NCBI GenBank assembly: GCA_028687755.1
Contig: JAQTZL010000001.1
Span: 389,404 to 453,403, forward strand
Source: Candidatus Nanopelagicales bacterium
GTDB taxonomy: Bacteria; Actinomycetota; Actinomycetes; S36-B12
Direction: 5' to 3'
Length of the DNA: 64,000 bases
Numbering within the stretch: position 1 is the first letter of the stretch; each line of letters starts with the position of its first letter. The notes beneath the pieces were generated by a model. The model was not told the origin of the DNA, made no database searches, and worked only from the letters and a program-made list of their open reading frames with translations. Of this stretch, positions 25,818-35,049 are shown piece by piece. The position numbers and the translations under genes were made by a program.

Positions 25818-26603
25818 GTGAAGTTCCTGGCCGCACGTCGGCGCAATCCACTGGTTGCACTTGGCCTGTTACTTGCCGCGCTCGTCGCGGTTGGTGGCGG
25901 CTACGCAGCCATCGCGAATGTGCAACCGGCACAAGCATCAGCGAGTTCCCAAACTCAGGTCGAAGAAGGCAAGAAGCTCTACCTTGCCGGGTGTTCCTCT
26001 TGCCATGGCATGGAAGCCCAAGGCTCCGCAAATGGGCCAACGCTGATCGGTGTTGGTGCAGCAGCGGTTGACTTCCAGGTGTCCACTGGGCGTATGCCAA
26101 TGGCTGCTCCTGGTGCCCAGGCAGTAGCTAAGGCCAACACGTATACGCAAGAGCAAGTTGCAGCGCTGGCTGCATATGTGGCTTCTTTGGCCCCTGGCCC
26201 TGCCATCCCAACTGCGGAACAGATCGATTTTGAAGGTGCCGATGTTGCACAAGGTGGCGTTCTCTTTCGCACGAACTGCGCTCAATGTCACCAGGCTGCA
26301 GGCCAAGGTGGTGCACTGACTCAAGGTAAGTACGCACCAAACCTCATGCAGGCAACACCAACTGAAATTTACGAGGCCATGATCACCGGCCCACAGAACA
26401 TGCCAGTTTTCAGTGACGGCACCTTGCCTGTGGACGACAAGAAAAAAATCCTGGCCTACATTGACGACCTCCAGAATGCTTCAAGCCCAGGAGGACTCGA
26501 CCTTGGTCGACTTGGCCCGGTAACTGAAGGCTTGTTCTTGTGGACCGCAGTTTTCGCAGCTCTCATCGGAGCTGCCATCTGGATCGGAATTAAGGCGCGA
26601 TGA
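25818..26603 (+). CDS. qcrC: Diheme cytochrome c subunit of the bc1 complex
   Basis: A 261-residue membrane-anchored diheme cytochrome. An N-terminal membrane segment (residues 11-31) is followed by two CxxCH heme sites, CSSCH at residues 59-63 and CAQCH at 154-158, and a C-terminal membrane helix. In actinobacteria this protein replaces soluble cytochrome c and passes electrons from the bc1 part directly to CuA of the oxidase. The GTG start has AAGGAAAGG upstream. Its end overlaps the qcrA start (ATGA). Confidence 0.95.
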   Translation: MKFLAARRRNPLVALGLLLAALVAVGGGYAAIANVQPAQASASSQTQVEEGKKLYLAGCSSCHGMEAQGSANGPTLIGVGAAAVDFQVSTGRMPMAAPGAQAVAKANTYTQEQVAALAAYVASLAPGPAIPTAEQIDFEGADVAQGGVLFRTNCAQCHQAAGQGGALTQGKYAPNLMQATPTEIYEAMITGPQNMPVFSDGTLPVDDKKKILAYIDDLQNASSPGGLDLGRLGPVTEGLFLWTAVFAALIGAAIWIGIKAR

Positions 26604-27670
26604 CCGACATCACTCCGCACGGCTCACAGCCGGCAAAATTAGGCCACTCCCCTGTGGCTGACGTTCCGCACGTACTTCGGGCAGCGGACACCAACCCAAA
26701 GGCCGCTAAGCGCGCTGAGCGGCAAGTCGCCAGCATGTTTTTGCTGTCCATTGTTTTGGTGATCGCCTTCATCGTTTCGTTTGTCACGATCGATAAAGAC
26801 ACCGTGGTGTATATCCCAGTGTTCGGTGAAGTTGGACTTCTCAACATCATGCTGGGTCTGACCAGTGGCCTGTCGATTTTCCTCATTGGCGCTGGCGCGA
26901 TTCAGTGGGCTAAGAAATTGATGCCCGATGTCGAAGTGGTGCAGATGCGCCATGAAATGACCTCACCTGCTGATGCAACGGCAGAAGCTGCAGCCAACTA
27001 CGAGCGTGGCAAAGAAGAGTCGGGCTTTGTTCGCTATCCGATCATTCGTCGCACGTTGATCGGCGCGATGGCGCTGTTCCCAATTCCTGCCTTGTTCCTG
27101 CTTCGCGATCTTTGGAGCGGTGGTCTGAGCGGGAAAGAAAGCCCAGATGAGATTCTTTCGCACACCATCTGGCGCAAGGGCGAACGCATCGTTGTTGACA
27201 CTCCAGCAAACGAAGAGGATCTCCTCACCGGGCCTCAGCTCTTCGTCAAGCCTGAAGATCTCCCTGTCGGTGGCTTGGTCTCAGCTGTACCAGCCAGTTT
27301 GCGTGAAGTTCAGCATCATGACCAAAACCTCAATGCGCGCGGCAAAGCAGCGATCATCCTCGTGCGTATGGATCCATCGGAAATTGTTGCCCAACAAGGC
27401 GATGGTTGGGATTACCAAGGCATCGTGGCCTACTCCAAAATCTGCACGCACGTGGGTTGCCCAATCGCCCTCTACGAACAACGCACCCATCACCTCCTGT
27501 GCCCTTGCCATCAGTCGACCTTCGACTTGGCCAATGCTGGGGCGGTAGTCTTTGGGCCGGCAGCGCGCAATATGCCGCAGTTGCCAATCGGTGTAGACGA
27601 TGAGGGCTACCTGGTAGCTCTCGCTGATTTTGCAGAGCCAGTCGGACCTAGTTTCTGGGAGCGTGGATGA
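26600..27670 (+). CDS. qcrA: Rieske iron-sulfur subunit of the bc1 complex
   Basis: A 356-residue actinobacterial-type Rieske protein with three N-terminal membrane segments (around residues 45-65, 75-100 and 150-170) rather than one. The [2Fe-2S] ligands are in CTHVGC and CPCHQSTFD near residues 275-300. It takes electrons from menaquinol. Translationally coupled to qcrC upstream and to qcrB downstream by 4-base overlaps. Confidence 0.95.
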   Translation: MTDITPHGSQPAKLGHSPVADVPHVLRAADTNPKAAKRAERQVASMFLLSIVLVIAFIVSFVTIDKDTVVYIPVFGEVGLLNIMLGLTSGLSIFLIGAGAIQWAKKLMPDVEVVQMRHEMTSPADATAEAAANYERGKEESGFVRYPIIRRTLIGAMALFPIPALFLLRDLWSGGLSGKESPDEILSHTIWRKGERIVVDTPANEEDLLTGPQLFVKPEDLPVGGLVSAVPASLREVQHHDQNLNARGKAAIILVRMDPSEIVAQQGDGWDYQGIVAYSKICTHVGCPIALYEQRTHHLLCPCHQSTFDLANAGAVVFGPAARNMPQLPIGVDDEGYLVALADFAEPVGPSFWERG

Positions 27671-29400
27671 GTACGACAAGCCCTATCGAAACAAAAGGTG
27701 CAAGCGCAGCAACCTACGTTGATCAACGATTAGGAAGCAATAAGTTCTTAGCACGCAACCTTGGCAAGGTATTCCCTGATCACTGGTCGTTCATGCTCGG
27801 TGAGATTGCCCTGTATTCATTCCTCGTTGTGCTGCTGACAGGTACCTATCTCACCCTGTTCTTCAAGCCTTCAATGGTTGAAGTCATCTATGACGGGTCA
27901 TACGTGCCTCTTAAGGGCATCCAGATGTCCGAGGCATATTCCTCCACGCTGGATATCTCCTTCGATGTGCGTGGCGGTTTGTTGATTCGCCAGATGCACC
28001 ACTGGTCAGCGTTGATCTTTGTTGCGTCGATGTCGGTTCACATGTTCCGCGTGTTCTTCACTGGTGCATTCCGTAAGCCACGTGAGTTCAACTGGATTAT
28101 CGGTGTGGTGTTGGTGACCTTGGGCTTGGGAGCAGGCTTCTCGGGATACTCACTTCCAGATGACCTTCTTTCCGGCACGGGCCTTCAGATTGCTCGCGGC
28201 ATTGTGCAGTCAATCCCAGTTATTGGTACGTGGGGAGCTTTCCTGCTCTTTGGCGGTGAATTCCCTGGGACCGACTTCATCTCGCGGCTCTATGCAATCC
28301 ATATCCTGCTGATTCCAGGGTTGATCTTGGCCTTGGTCACTGTTCACTTGATTATGGTGTTCACCCAAAAGCACACCCAGTTCCCTGGGCCTGGTCGCAC
28401 CAACGACAACGTTGTGGGCTACCCATTGATGCCGGTCTACATGGCAAAAGCAGGTGGCTTCTTCTTCATCGTCTTTGGCATCATCACCTTGATCGGTGGT
28501 CTGGTCACCATTAACCCAATTTGGTCCTTCGGCCCATACGTCCCAGATCAAGTCAGCGCGGCAACCCAGCCTGACTGGTACATCGGTTGGCTTGATGGTG
28601 CATTAAGAACGATGCCGAACCTCGAAAGCACAATTGCTGGGTTCACGCTGTCGTGGAACGTCCTTGTTCCAGCTGTGATCATTCCGGGCATCATCTTCAC
28701 AGCACTAGGTGCGTACCCATTCATTGAAGCATGGGTCACCGGTGACAAGCGCGAGCATCATCTCCTTGATCGCCCACGCAATGCTCCTACCCGTACCGGT
28801 CTTGGAGTCATGGCAATCACCTTCTATTTGCTGCTGTTCATCGGTGGCGGTAACGACTTGATCGCGTCTGCATTCAATATGTCGTTCAACTCCATTATTT
28901 GGGCCTTGCGTATCTCGTACTTCGTATTGCCACCGTTGATGTTCGTGTTAACTCGTCGCATCTGCCTGGGCTTACAGCGTCGTGATCGCGAAAAGTTGCT
29001 GCACGGGTACGAAGCTGGCCGCATCTTGCGCCTGCCACACGGTGAATTCATCGAAGCGCATGAGCCACTGTCGGTTAAGGAACTCGCAGTCATCACCAGT
29101 AAGAACGATGTCGCTCCTCTCCCAGCTCCACAGAAGACCGATATCGATGGTGTGAAGAACAAGAAGTACAAGAGCCAAAACCGCCGTTCAAAGCTCAGCC
29201 ACTTCTTCTACGGTGAAAATGTGCCGCTGCCATCGGCTGCAGAAATTGAAGCCGGTCAGGCGCACGCAGCGCATGGTTCCGAGCTCGAAGCACCGCTTCA
29301 TGCTTACGAAGATGCCGATCAGATCAGCACGTTCCATGGTGGTGTGTTGCACCATCCTGGAATGGCCGACACGAATGCAGAGCAACAGAACGAACGTTAA
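27667..29400 (+). CDS. qcrB: Cytochrome b subunit of the bc1 complex
   Basis: A 577-residue cytochrome b with an actinobacterial C-terminal extension. The heme-binding histidines lie in MHHWSALIFVASMSVHMFR and in the AIHILLIPGLILALVTVHL helix. The Qo-site PEWY loop of other organisms is PDWYIGW here (AATQPDWYIGW), as in actinobacterial QcrB. The soluble tail after residue 430 is charged and contains the short repeat HxHAxxE-like stretches. It ends the ctaE-qcrCAB operon, followed after 13 bases by a very strong hairpin terminator. Confidence 0.95.
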   Translation: MSTTSPIETKGASAATYVDQRLGSNKFLARNLGKVFPDHWSFMLGEIALYSFLVVLLTGTYLTLFFKPSMVEVIYDGSYVPLKGIQMSEAYSSTLDISFDVRGGLLIRQMHHWSALIFVASMSVHMFRVFFTGAFRKPREFNWIIGVVLVTLGLGAGFSGYSLPDDLLSGTGLQIARGIVQSIPVIGTWGAFLLFGGEFPGTDFISRLYAIHILLIPGLILALVTVHLIMVFTQKHTQFPGPGRTNDNVVGYPLMPVYMAKAGGFFFIVFGIITLIGGLVTINPIWSFGPYVPDQVSAATQPDWYIGWLDGALRTMPNLESTIAGFTLSWNVLVPAVIIPGIIFTALGAYPFIEAWVTGDKREHHLLDRPRNAPTRTGLGVMAITFYLLLFIGGGNDLIASAFNMSFNSIIWALRISYFVLPPLMFVLTRRICLGLQRRDREKLLHGYEAGRILRLPHGEFIEAHEPLSVKELAVITSKNDVAPLPAPQKTDIDGVKNKKYKSQNRRSKLSHFFYGENVPLPSAAEIEAGQAHAAHGSELEAPLHAYEDADQISTFHGGVLHHPGMADTNAEQQNER

Positions 29401-29413
29401 GTGTCAAAGCATC

Positions 29414-29455
29414 AATGAAGAAGGCCCCCAACACATGTTGGGGGCCTTCTTCATT
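29414..29455. terminator. Perfect 20-bp hairpin after qcrB
   Basis: A 42-base inverted repeat with two perfectly matched 20-base arms around CA. The stem centre is GGCCCCCAACA/TGTTGGGGGCC. It lies 13 bases past the qcrB stop and 12 bases before the -10 box of the next gene, so it isolates the two units. Confidence 0.85.
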
Positions 29456-29467
29456 GCCTCGTTTCGA

Positions 29468-29473
29468 TAGGTT
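29468..29473 (+). promoter_or_regulatory. -10 hexamer of SLAC1/TehA-like gene (leaderless)
   Basis: TAGGTT, 6 bases before the ATG at 29480. Confidence 0.6.
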
Positions 29474-29479
29474 GCTGTT

Positions 29480-30514
29480 ATGGCATTTGCTCAACCACAA
29501 CACCCCGCTTGGTATGGCTCTGTGATGGGCACAGGCGCTCTTGCGCTTGTGCTGTCAACCGAAGGTTCAACGGGGGATGCCGACTGGTTGAACGTCGCTA
29601 GCGCAGTGGGGCTCCTTGTAGCCAGCCTGCTTGGCGTGATCCTGCTCCCGCGCTATCTCAGGCGCTTTCGCGACCGTTTGGCCTTGATGAAGGAGATCTC
29701 CAACCCCACCGCAGGGCCCATGCTGGCGACCTTGCCCGCCGGGCTACTCGTGCTCTCAGCAGCGTGGGGGCGTGTGGGCCCTGAGCTGGTGTTAGCGGGC
29801 CTATCGCTTTGGATCGCAGGCATTCTCTTGACTATCGGCGCCCTGCTGGTCATCGTCTTTTCACTCACCTGGGCGCTGGCCATCATGCAAACTGATCTGC
29901 AGATGAATGACATTCACGGCGGGTGGCTCATCCCCCCTGTCATGAACCTGCTGATCCCAGTGGCATTGGCCCCGATCATCGAAGCCAACCTTGGCGCCTC
30001 AGAGCTACTCCTCATTATTGGCTTTGCGTTCTACGGCCTTGGCTTGTTGCTCTTCCTAGGTATGTTCAGTCTGTTCGTGGCGCGCATGGTGTTGGGGAGC
30101 CCATTCTTGGGCCCGTTGGCCACGGGTTTATGGATTCCCCTAGCCCCAGCAGGCTTGATCGGCCTGGGCGCGATCCGACTTCAGCAATCCGCAACTGCAA
30201 CGACGATCGACTGGCTCCAAGTCCCTTCAGCCTTCGGAGTCATGGCCAGCGCGCTTAGTCTTGGCTTTGGTCTGTGGTGGTCGCTCTACGCCCTCATCGC
30301 CTTCAGGGGCATTCGCAAGACGGGCACTGCCCCAATCCAGCCTGGGTGGTGGGGACTGGTCTTCCCTATCGGTGCTCTCACCCTGTCAACTGCTGTACTT
30401 GGTCAAACCACCAACATCACTGCCATCGAGGTGTTTGGCGCCATAGGAGCGATTGTGCTGGCCGCTTGCTGGGCAGTTGTAGCCATAGTGACGTTTTCCC
30501 CAGTCAGGTCCTAA
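29480..30514 (+). CDS. SLAC1/TehA (TDT) family transporter
   Basis: A 344-residue membrane protein with about ten hydrophobic segments. The N-terminus HPAWYGSVMGTGALAL matches the PxWFxxVMGTG signature of the tellurite-resistance/dicarboxylate transporter (TDT) family, which includes TehA, Mae1 and the plant anion channel SLAC1. The substrate cannot be read; anions, malate or sulfite are known in the family. It has its own promoter and lies alone between the bc1 and oxidase operons. A bidirectional hairpin follows. Confidence 0.75.
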   Translation: MAFAQPQHPAWYGSVMGTGALALVLSTEGSTGDADWLNVASAVGLLVASLLGVILLPRYLRRFRDRLALMKEISNPTAGPMLATLPAGLLVLSAAWGRVGPELVLAGLSLWIAGILLTIGALLVIVFSLTWALAIMQTDLQMNDIHGGWLIPPVMNLLIPVALAPIIEANLGASELLLIIGFAFYGLGLLLFLGMFSLFVARMVLGSPFLGPLATGLWIPLAPAGLIGLGAIRLQQSATATTIDWLQVPSAFGVMASALSLGFGLWWSLYALIAFRGIRKTGTAPIQPGWWGLVFPIGALTLSTAVLGQTTNITAIEVFGAIGAIVLAACWAVVAIVTFSPVRS

Positions 30515-30539
30515 GACCCCCACGGCATTTCAATAAAGC

Positions 30540-30572
30540 AGAAGGGTCGGTGCCATTGGCGCCGACCCTTCT
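30540..30572. terminator. Bidirectional hairpin between convergent genes
   Basis: Arms AGAAGGGTCGGTGCC and GGCGCCGACCCTTCT pair over 15 bases with one G-T wobble around ATT. It lies between the ends of the TDT transporter gene and ctaF, serving both strands. Confidence 0.8.
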
Positions 30573-30586
30573 CAATTCGTGGGTAA

Positions 30587-30982
30587 CTACTGGGCGAAGT
30601 TTCCGCGGTAGTACTCAAACAGCCAACCAACCAGTGCGATCACGAGCACGAATGCTCCAAGTGCGGTCAACCAGACTGCGAAGACTAAACCAAGGACGAC
30701 CACGGTTGTTCCAAAACCAATCATCAATGGCCACCATGAATGCGGGCTGAAGAAGCCATATTCTGGATCGGCTTCATCAATATTTGCTTCGCCGCGATCC
30801 TCTGGGCGTGGGAACACGCGCTTAGCCGTGTAGAGAACATAGAACGCAACGAGCGCAGTCAAACCACCACACATCGCCAATACAGTGGTGCCGATTGGAT
30901 CATGTGACACGTAGTTGTAGATGAACGCCACGATAAAGAAAAACGGCGTGCCATAAGCAAAGAGCTTGCCTTCAATCTTCAT
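30587..30982 (-). CDS. ctaF: Cytochrome c oxidase subunit IV (actinobacterial)
   Basis: A 131-residue subunit with four hydrophobic segments, including FFFIVAFIYNYVS and the paired C-terminal helices. The PEYGFFSPHSWWPL block between helices 2 and 3 is characteristic of actinobacterial CtaF. ATG 30982 overlaps the ctaD stop (TAATG), so it is translationally coupled. It completes ctaC-ctaD-ctaF, the second half of the oxidase genes. Confidence 0.93.
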   Translation of the reverse strand: MKIEGKLFAYGTPFFFIVAFIYNYVSHDPIGTTVLAMCGGLTALVAFYVLYTAKRVFPRPEDRGEANIDEADPEYGFFSPHSWWPLMIGFGTTVVVLGLVFAVWLTALGAFVLVIALVGWLFEYYRGNFAQ

Positions 30983-32682
30983 TAGTGGCCGCTCCCAACT
31001 GCTGCCGGCTTGCTCATCTGCGTTGGTGTATCCGAGAGTTCTGGATAGTGGAGATCGAACGCTGGGCGCTCTGAGCGAATTGGAGGAAGCGCAACGAAAT
31101 TGTGGCGCGGTGGTGGGCAAGAAGTTGCCCACTCCAATGAACTTGACCAACCCCAAGGGTCATCAACTGTGACCTTTGGTGCGTTCTTCGTGGTTGTGAT
31201 GACGTTCCAGAAGAAGAACAGCATCGAAATACTCAGTAGCACTGCTCCAGCCGTTGAAATCTGGTTGAACACCTCGAAATTGTCAGCTGGAAGGTAATCG
31301 CCATACCGACGTGGCATTCCTTGAACACCCAACCAATGCTGAATCAGGAACGTCACTTGGAAACCAATGAACAGCAGCCAGAAGTGCCACTTGCCGATCT
31401 TCTCGTTCAGCATCTTGCCGGTCATCTTCGGCCACCAGTAGTACAGGCCGGCAAAGAACATGAAGACCACGGTGCCGAAGACGGTGTAGTGGAAGTGAGC
31501 AACAACGAAGTAGCTGTCTGACACGTGGAAGTCCAACGGTGGTGCCGACAAGATGATGCCGGTCAAGCCACCGAACAAGAAGGTGACCAAGAAGCCCATG
31601 GTCCACAGCATCGGTGTATCAAACTGAACCGAGCCCTTCCACATGGTGCCGATCCAGTTGAAGAACTTCACGCCAGTTGGCACTGCGATCAGCATCGTCA
31701 TAATCGCGAAGTAAGGCAGATAGACCGACCCAGTCACGTAGAGATGGTGAGCCCATACCGCCATCGAAAGTGCGCCGATTGCCAGCGTTGCAAAGACCAA
31801 GCCTTTGTAACCAAAAATTGGCTTACGCGAGAAGGTAGGAATGATTTCGCTAGCGATACCGAAGAACGGTAGCGCCAAGATATAAACCTCAGGGTGCCCG
31901 AAGAACCAGAATAAGTGTTGCCACAGCATGGCCCCACCGTTCTCTGACGCGAAAACCAGTGATCCGTATTCACGGTCAATGAAGGCCATCGCCAACGCGG
32001 CTGCAAGAACTGGGAAGCACAGGAGCACCAACACGCTGGTGACAAGAACCGTCCAGGTGAAGACCGGCATACGGAACATGGTCATGCCAGGTGCGCGCAT
32101 GCAGAAGATGGTGGTGATGAAGTTGACCGAGCCAAGAATCGTTCCCAGACCACCCATGGTCAAACCGAGCAACCACAAACTGCCACCCACTTCTGGTGAA
32201 AACACCGCATTGCTCAGAGGTGCGTACGCAAACCAACCGAAGGCTGCAGCGCCACCTGGGGTGAAGAAGCCAGCTGCGGCAACCAAGCCACCGAAGAAGA
32301 ACAGCCAGAAACCCAGCATGTTCAAACGTGGGAAGGCAACGTCAGGTGCACCAATTTGCAAAGGCATGATGATGTTGCCGTAGGCCACAAACAGTGGCGT
32401 TGCGAAGAGGAAAAGCATGATGGTGCCGTGCATCGTGAAGAGTTGGTTGTACTGCTCCAACGAAACAATTTGCAGACCAGGAACTGTAAGTTCCGCACGT
32501 ATCGCAACAGCCATCAAGCCTGCAAGTACGAAGTAGAACGTTGACAAGATGAGGTACATGTAGCCAATGACCTTGTGGTCAGTTGAGGTAATCCATGAGA
32601 CAACGACTGAGCCCAGGGACTTCTTCGGCTTAGGTGCAGGCTCTGGCGCAGCTGCGACTGGGCGTTCGCTCAGAATCGTCAT
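30982..32682 (-). CDS. ctaD: Cytochrome c oxidase subunit I
   Basis: The 566-residue catalytic subunit with twelve membrane helices. Heme a and a3/CuB ligands are seen in [25 protein letters not shown] (with the Glu of the D-channel and the HxxxY cross-link pair), WAHHLYVTG and [11 protein letters not shown]. It reduces O2 to water and pumps protons. It lies between ctaC (4-base overlap) and ctaF (1-base overlap). In M. tuberculosis ctaD is elsewhere on the chromosome (from memory), so the order here is a local difference. Confidence 0.96.
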   Translation of the reverse strand: MTILSERPVAAAPEPAPKPKKSLGSVVVSWITSTDHKVIGYMYLILSTFYFVLAGLMAVAIRAELTVPGLQIVSLEQYNQLFTMHGTIMLFLFATPLFVAYGNIIMPLQIGAPDVAFPRLNMLGFWLFFFGGLVAAAGFFTPGGAAAFGWFAYAPLSNAVFSPEVGGSLWLLGLTMGGLGTILGSVNFITTIFCMRAPGMTMFRMPVFTWTVLVTSVLVLLCFPVLAAALAMAFIDREYGSLVFASENGGAMLWQHLFWFFGHPEVYILALPFFGIASEIIPTFSRKPIFGYKGLVFATLAIGALSMAVWAHHLYVTGSVYLPYFAIMTMLIAVPTGVKFFNWIGTMWKGSVQFDTPMLWTMGFLVTFLFGGLTGIILSAPPLDFHVSDSYFVVAHFHYTVFGTVVFMFFAGLYYWWPKMTGKMLNEKIGKWHFWLLFIGFQVTFLIQHWLGVQGMPRRYGDYLPADNFEVFNQISTAGAVLLSISMLFFFWNVITTTKNAPKVTVDDPWGWSSSLEWATSCPPPRHNFVALPPIRSERPAFDLHYPELSDTPTQMSKPAAVGSGH

Positions 32683-33494
32683 ACCGTCTTCTCCCCTGGC
32701 ATGGTGCCTTGGTTGCTAAATGGTTCGCTGTTAAAGGTTCCGGTGTTGCCCTTGGCCTTGAGTTCAGCCATATGCGCATCAAAAGCCGGCTTTTCAACCA
32801 CCTTCACGTTGAACAACATGCGTGAGTGGTCGACACCGCACAGTTCAGCACACTTGCCAACGAAGGTGCCTACTTTGTTTGGTGTGAGTTCGAAAACGTT
32901 GGTCTTGCCTGGAATAACGTCCATCTTGAACAAGAAACTTGGCACCCAGAAGGAGTGGATGACGTCAGGTGAGTTCAGTTCGAACCGTACCTTTTCATTG
33001 ACTGGCAGCCACAGCGTTGGTGGTTCACCAACGGTGCCTTCGCCTTGTGGCATTCCGGTCTCGTAAACCTTCTGGTCAAGGTAGTTAAAGCCCCAACTCC
33101 AGCGGTAACCCACGACGCCGACGCTTTGCTGCTGATCGTTTTTCACGGTGAGCAGTTCACTTTGATCGCGAGCCGTGAAGTAGAACAAACCAAGGATCAT
33201 GATCAACGGCACAACGGTGTACAGAATTTCAATTGGCAGGTTGTACTTGGTTTGCACTGGAGCACCTTGGCGCTTCTTGCGACGGTAGGCCACCGCAGCG
33301 AACAACATGAGCGCCCACGTGAAAGCACCAACGATCCACGCAGCGATCCATGAGCCCTGCCAGAGGTCTTGGATGATGAAGCCTTCTTTGGTTGCCGGTT
33401 CAGGCAAATCAAAGAAGAACGCCTCGTTGGCAGTACATCCTGAGAGGAAGACTGCAATTGCAATGGTGCCAAATCCGATAGCTGCACGCCGCAT
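32679..33494 (-). CDS. ctaC: Cytochrome c oxidase subunit II (lipoprotein, CuA)
   Basis: A 271-residue subunit II. A lipoprotein signal with FLSGC at residues 18-22 is followed by two membrane helices and the periplasmic cupredoxin domain. CuA ligands are His in [10 protein letters not shown] and the [12 protein letters not shown] block. It takes electrons from QcrC. ATG 33494 was chosen because the lipobox follows directly and GAGAGG lies ten bases upstream; the frame is open to 33617 without homology. Divergent from the desulfurase-like gene; the 166 bases between its start and that gene's -10 box show no other feature. Confidence 0.94.
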   Translation of the reverse strand: MRRAAIGFGTIAIAVFLSGCTANEAFFFDLPEPATKEGFIIQDLWQGSWIAAWIVGAFTWALMLFAAVAYRRKKRQGAPVQTKYNLPIEILYTVVPLIMILGLFYFTARDQSELLTVKNDQQQSVGVVGYRWSWGFNYLDQKVYETGMPQGEGTVGEPPTLWLPVNEKVRFELNSPDVIHSFWVPSFLFKMDVIPGKTNVFELTPNKVGTFVGKCAELCGVDHSRMLFNVKVVEKPAFDAHMAELKAKGNTGTFNSEPFSNQGTMPGEKTV

Positions 33495-33660
33495 GGTGCG
33501 TGCGCCTCTCGGCTGGTGCGCGGTGGAAGCCACTAGTCGCCTTTCAGTCCACTTCGGGAAAGCACAAACTCCAGGGAGACTAGCGCACCGCTCCTCACAA
33601 CTTCTCGTCGGATCCATGTGATCCGCCGCTCAATTTTTGCCCCGTTTGTCCGCCCCCAAG

Positions 33661-33666
33661 TACCGT
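33661..33666 (+). promoter_or_regulatory. -10 hexamer of desulfurase-like gene (leaderless)
   Basis: TACCGT, 7 bases before the ATG at 33674. It supports that ATG over the in-frame GTG at 33665. Confidence 0.55.
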
Positions 33667-33673
33667 GCACACC

Positions 33674-34789
33674 ATGACTGGCCTACCCCGTGCACCTCGC
33701 GGGTACTTTGACGCCGTTGGCGGACTCGAAATGGCGCCCGCAACTGCTCGGGCACTCTCGCGGGCTAACGAGTTGGGCTGGGCAGATCCAATTCGCGCAC
33801 ACCAAGCAGGCCGCCAATCGGCTCTTTTAGCTCATACGGCCCGGGCCAGTCTGGCCGCCAGCCTGACAACGGTCACCGGTGTGGAACTCACAGCCGACCA
33901 GATCTTTTTGGCTCCCACGATGAGTGTGGCTGCATCATGGGCCATTCCTGGCTTTCGTGGAATCACGCAGATCATGCACAGCCCCATTGAGACCTTGGCC
34001 CTCCTTGATGCTTGCCAGGAAACTGGCCTACCGCTCACCTCGTTGACAGTTGATGCCCTCGGCCATGTTGATGTGAGTTCACGTGCAGACCTAAGTCAAG
34101 CGTTGCTGGTCATCCAGGCGGCGAATATTGAAATTGGGACAATTCAAGACTTATCTGGCATTTCATCGACTGCACTGCCCCTGTTGCTCGATGCCACCGC
34201 CATCATCGGGCGGGCACCAGTCCCTGCAGGGTGGTCCGTCCTGCTTGGCCATGCCAGTAGTTGGGGTGGACCAGCCGGAGTGACCGTGATTGCCGCACAC
34301 CCGACATCTTCATGGGGACCTTCCAGCTTGGCACCGCATGGCTGGGTGAGCGATGGCTCCAATGTTCCGGCGATCGTTGCCGCAGCAACGGCACTTGAAT
34401 CGCTTCTCCCCCATGTCGACGACCAAGGTCGTCTGACGTTTGAGCTCATCGAACACCTCCGCACTCGGCTTTCACATGAGATCGCCGATGTCGCATTTGC
34501 CGGTGATCCCGTTCAACGCGTTCCACACATCCTGAACTGCTCAGTGCTCTACGTCAGCGGTGAAGCGCTGGTCAGCGAACTTGATCGACGCGGATTCGCA
34601 GTAGCAAGCGGTTCAGCCTGTGTTGCAGATAGCGATCGAGCAAGTCATGTACTCGTTGCCATCGGCGCATTCACCGGTGGCAACCTGCGCATTTCACTGC
34701 CATTTAATTGCACGATTGATGATGTTGATGCACTCGTTGACGCTCTTGTGCTCGTTGTTGGCCAGTTACGCGCCGAGGCCGGCGCATGA
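33674..34789 (+). CDS. Cysteine-desulfurase (NifS/IscS) homologue lacking any lysine
   Basis: A 371-residue class V aminotransferase-fold protein. It keeps several NifS landmarks: AANIEIGTIQD (NNExGxxQ block), LLLDATA (the Asp under the cofactor ring) and the persulfide loop VASGSACVADSDRASHVL with its Cys. The cofactor segment, normally SxHK, reads LLGHASSWGGPAG: the PLP lysine is Ala. I find no lysine anywhere in the protein, so no Schiff base with PLP can form. It therefore cannot be an ordinary desulfurase; a sulfur-carrier, scaffold or regulatory role is possible. It overlaps by 4 bases with a TusA-like gene, which fits a sulfur-relay pair. Confidence 0.8.
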   Translation: MTGLPRAPRGYFDAVGGLEMAPATARALSRANELGWADPIRAHQAGRQSALLAHTARASLAASLTTVTGVELTADQIFLAPTMSVAASWAIPGFRGITQIMHSPIETLALLDACQETGLPLTSLTVDALGHVDVSSRADLSQALLVIQAANIEIGTIQDLSGISSTALPLLLDATAIIGRAPVPAGWSVLLGHASSWGGPAGVTVIAAHPTSSWGPSSLAPHGWVSDGSNVPAIVAAATALESLLPHVDDQGRLTFELIEHLRTRLSHEIADVAFAGDPVQRVPHILNCSVLYVSGEALVSELDRRGFAVASGSACVADSDRASHVLVAIGAFTGGNLRISLPFNCTIDDVDALVDALVLVVGQLRAEAGA

Positions 34790-35049
34790 GCCCCGAACTT
34801 TGGCTTGATGAACGCGGACGTCGTTGCCCTATTCCAGTGATCGCTCTTGCGCGTGCCCAAACACAGTGGATGAACGACGATGCTTATGCTTCACGCGTTG
34901 TTGGAGTACTCGCTGACGATCCAGCAGCGCAATATGACATTCCTGCTTGGTGCCGACTTAAAGGTGCTGAATTCATTGGTGAAGTGCTGGCACCCGATGG
35001 TGGGGTTGGTGTTGGTTACATCGTTCAATTCATTGCGAAAAACAACTAG
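34786..35049 (+). CDS. TusA-like sulfur carrier protein
   Basis: An 87-residue protein with the TusA/SirA signature DERGRRCPIPVIALARA near the N-terminus; the Cys of CPxP carries persulfide sulfur in the family. The rest (VVGVLADDPAAQYDIPAWCR, then a final strand) fits the small alpha/beta fold, with a second Cys near residue 56. It starts within the end of the desulfurase-like gene (ATGA) and so is translated with it. The target could be tRNA thiolation, molybdenum cofactor or Fe-S work; none is shown by context. The end overlaps aat by 20 bases. Confidence 0.82.
   Translation: MSPELWLDERGRRCPIPVIALARAQTQWMNDDAYASRVVGVLADDPAAQYDIPAWCRLKGAEFIGEVLAPDGGVGVGYIVQFIAKNN

Noticed and set aside
33674..35049. 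Desulfurase and TusA-like genes as one gene broken by a frameshift
   Set aside because: The junction is a regular ATGA overlap and both proteins are complete, so two coupled genes are more likely.
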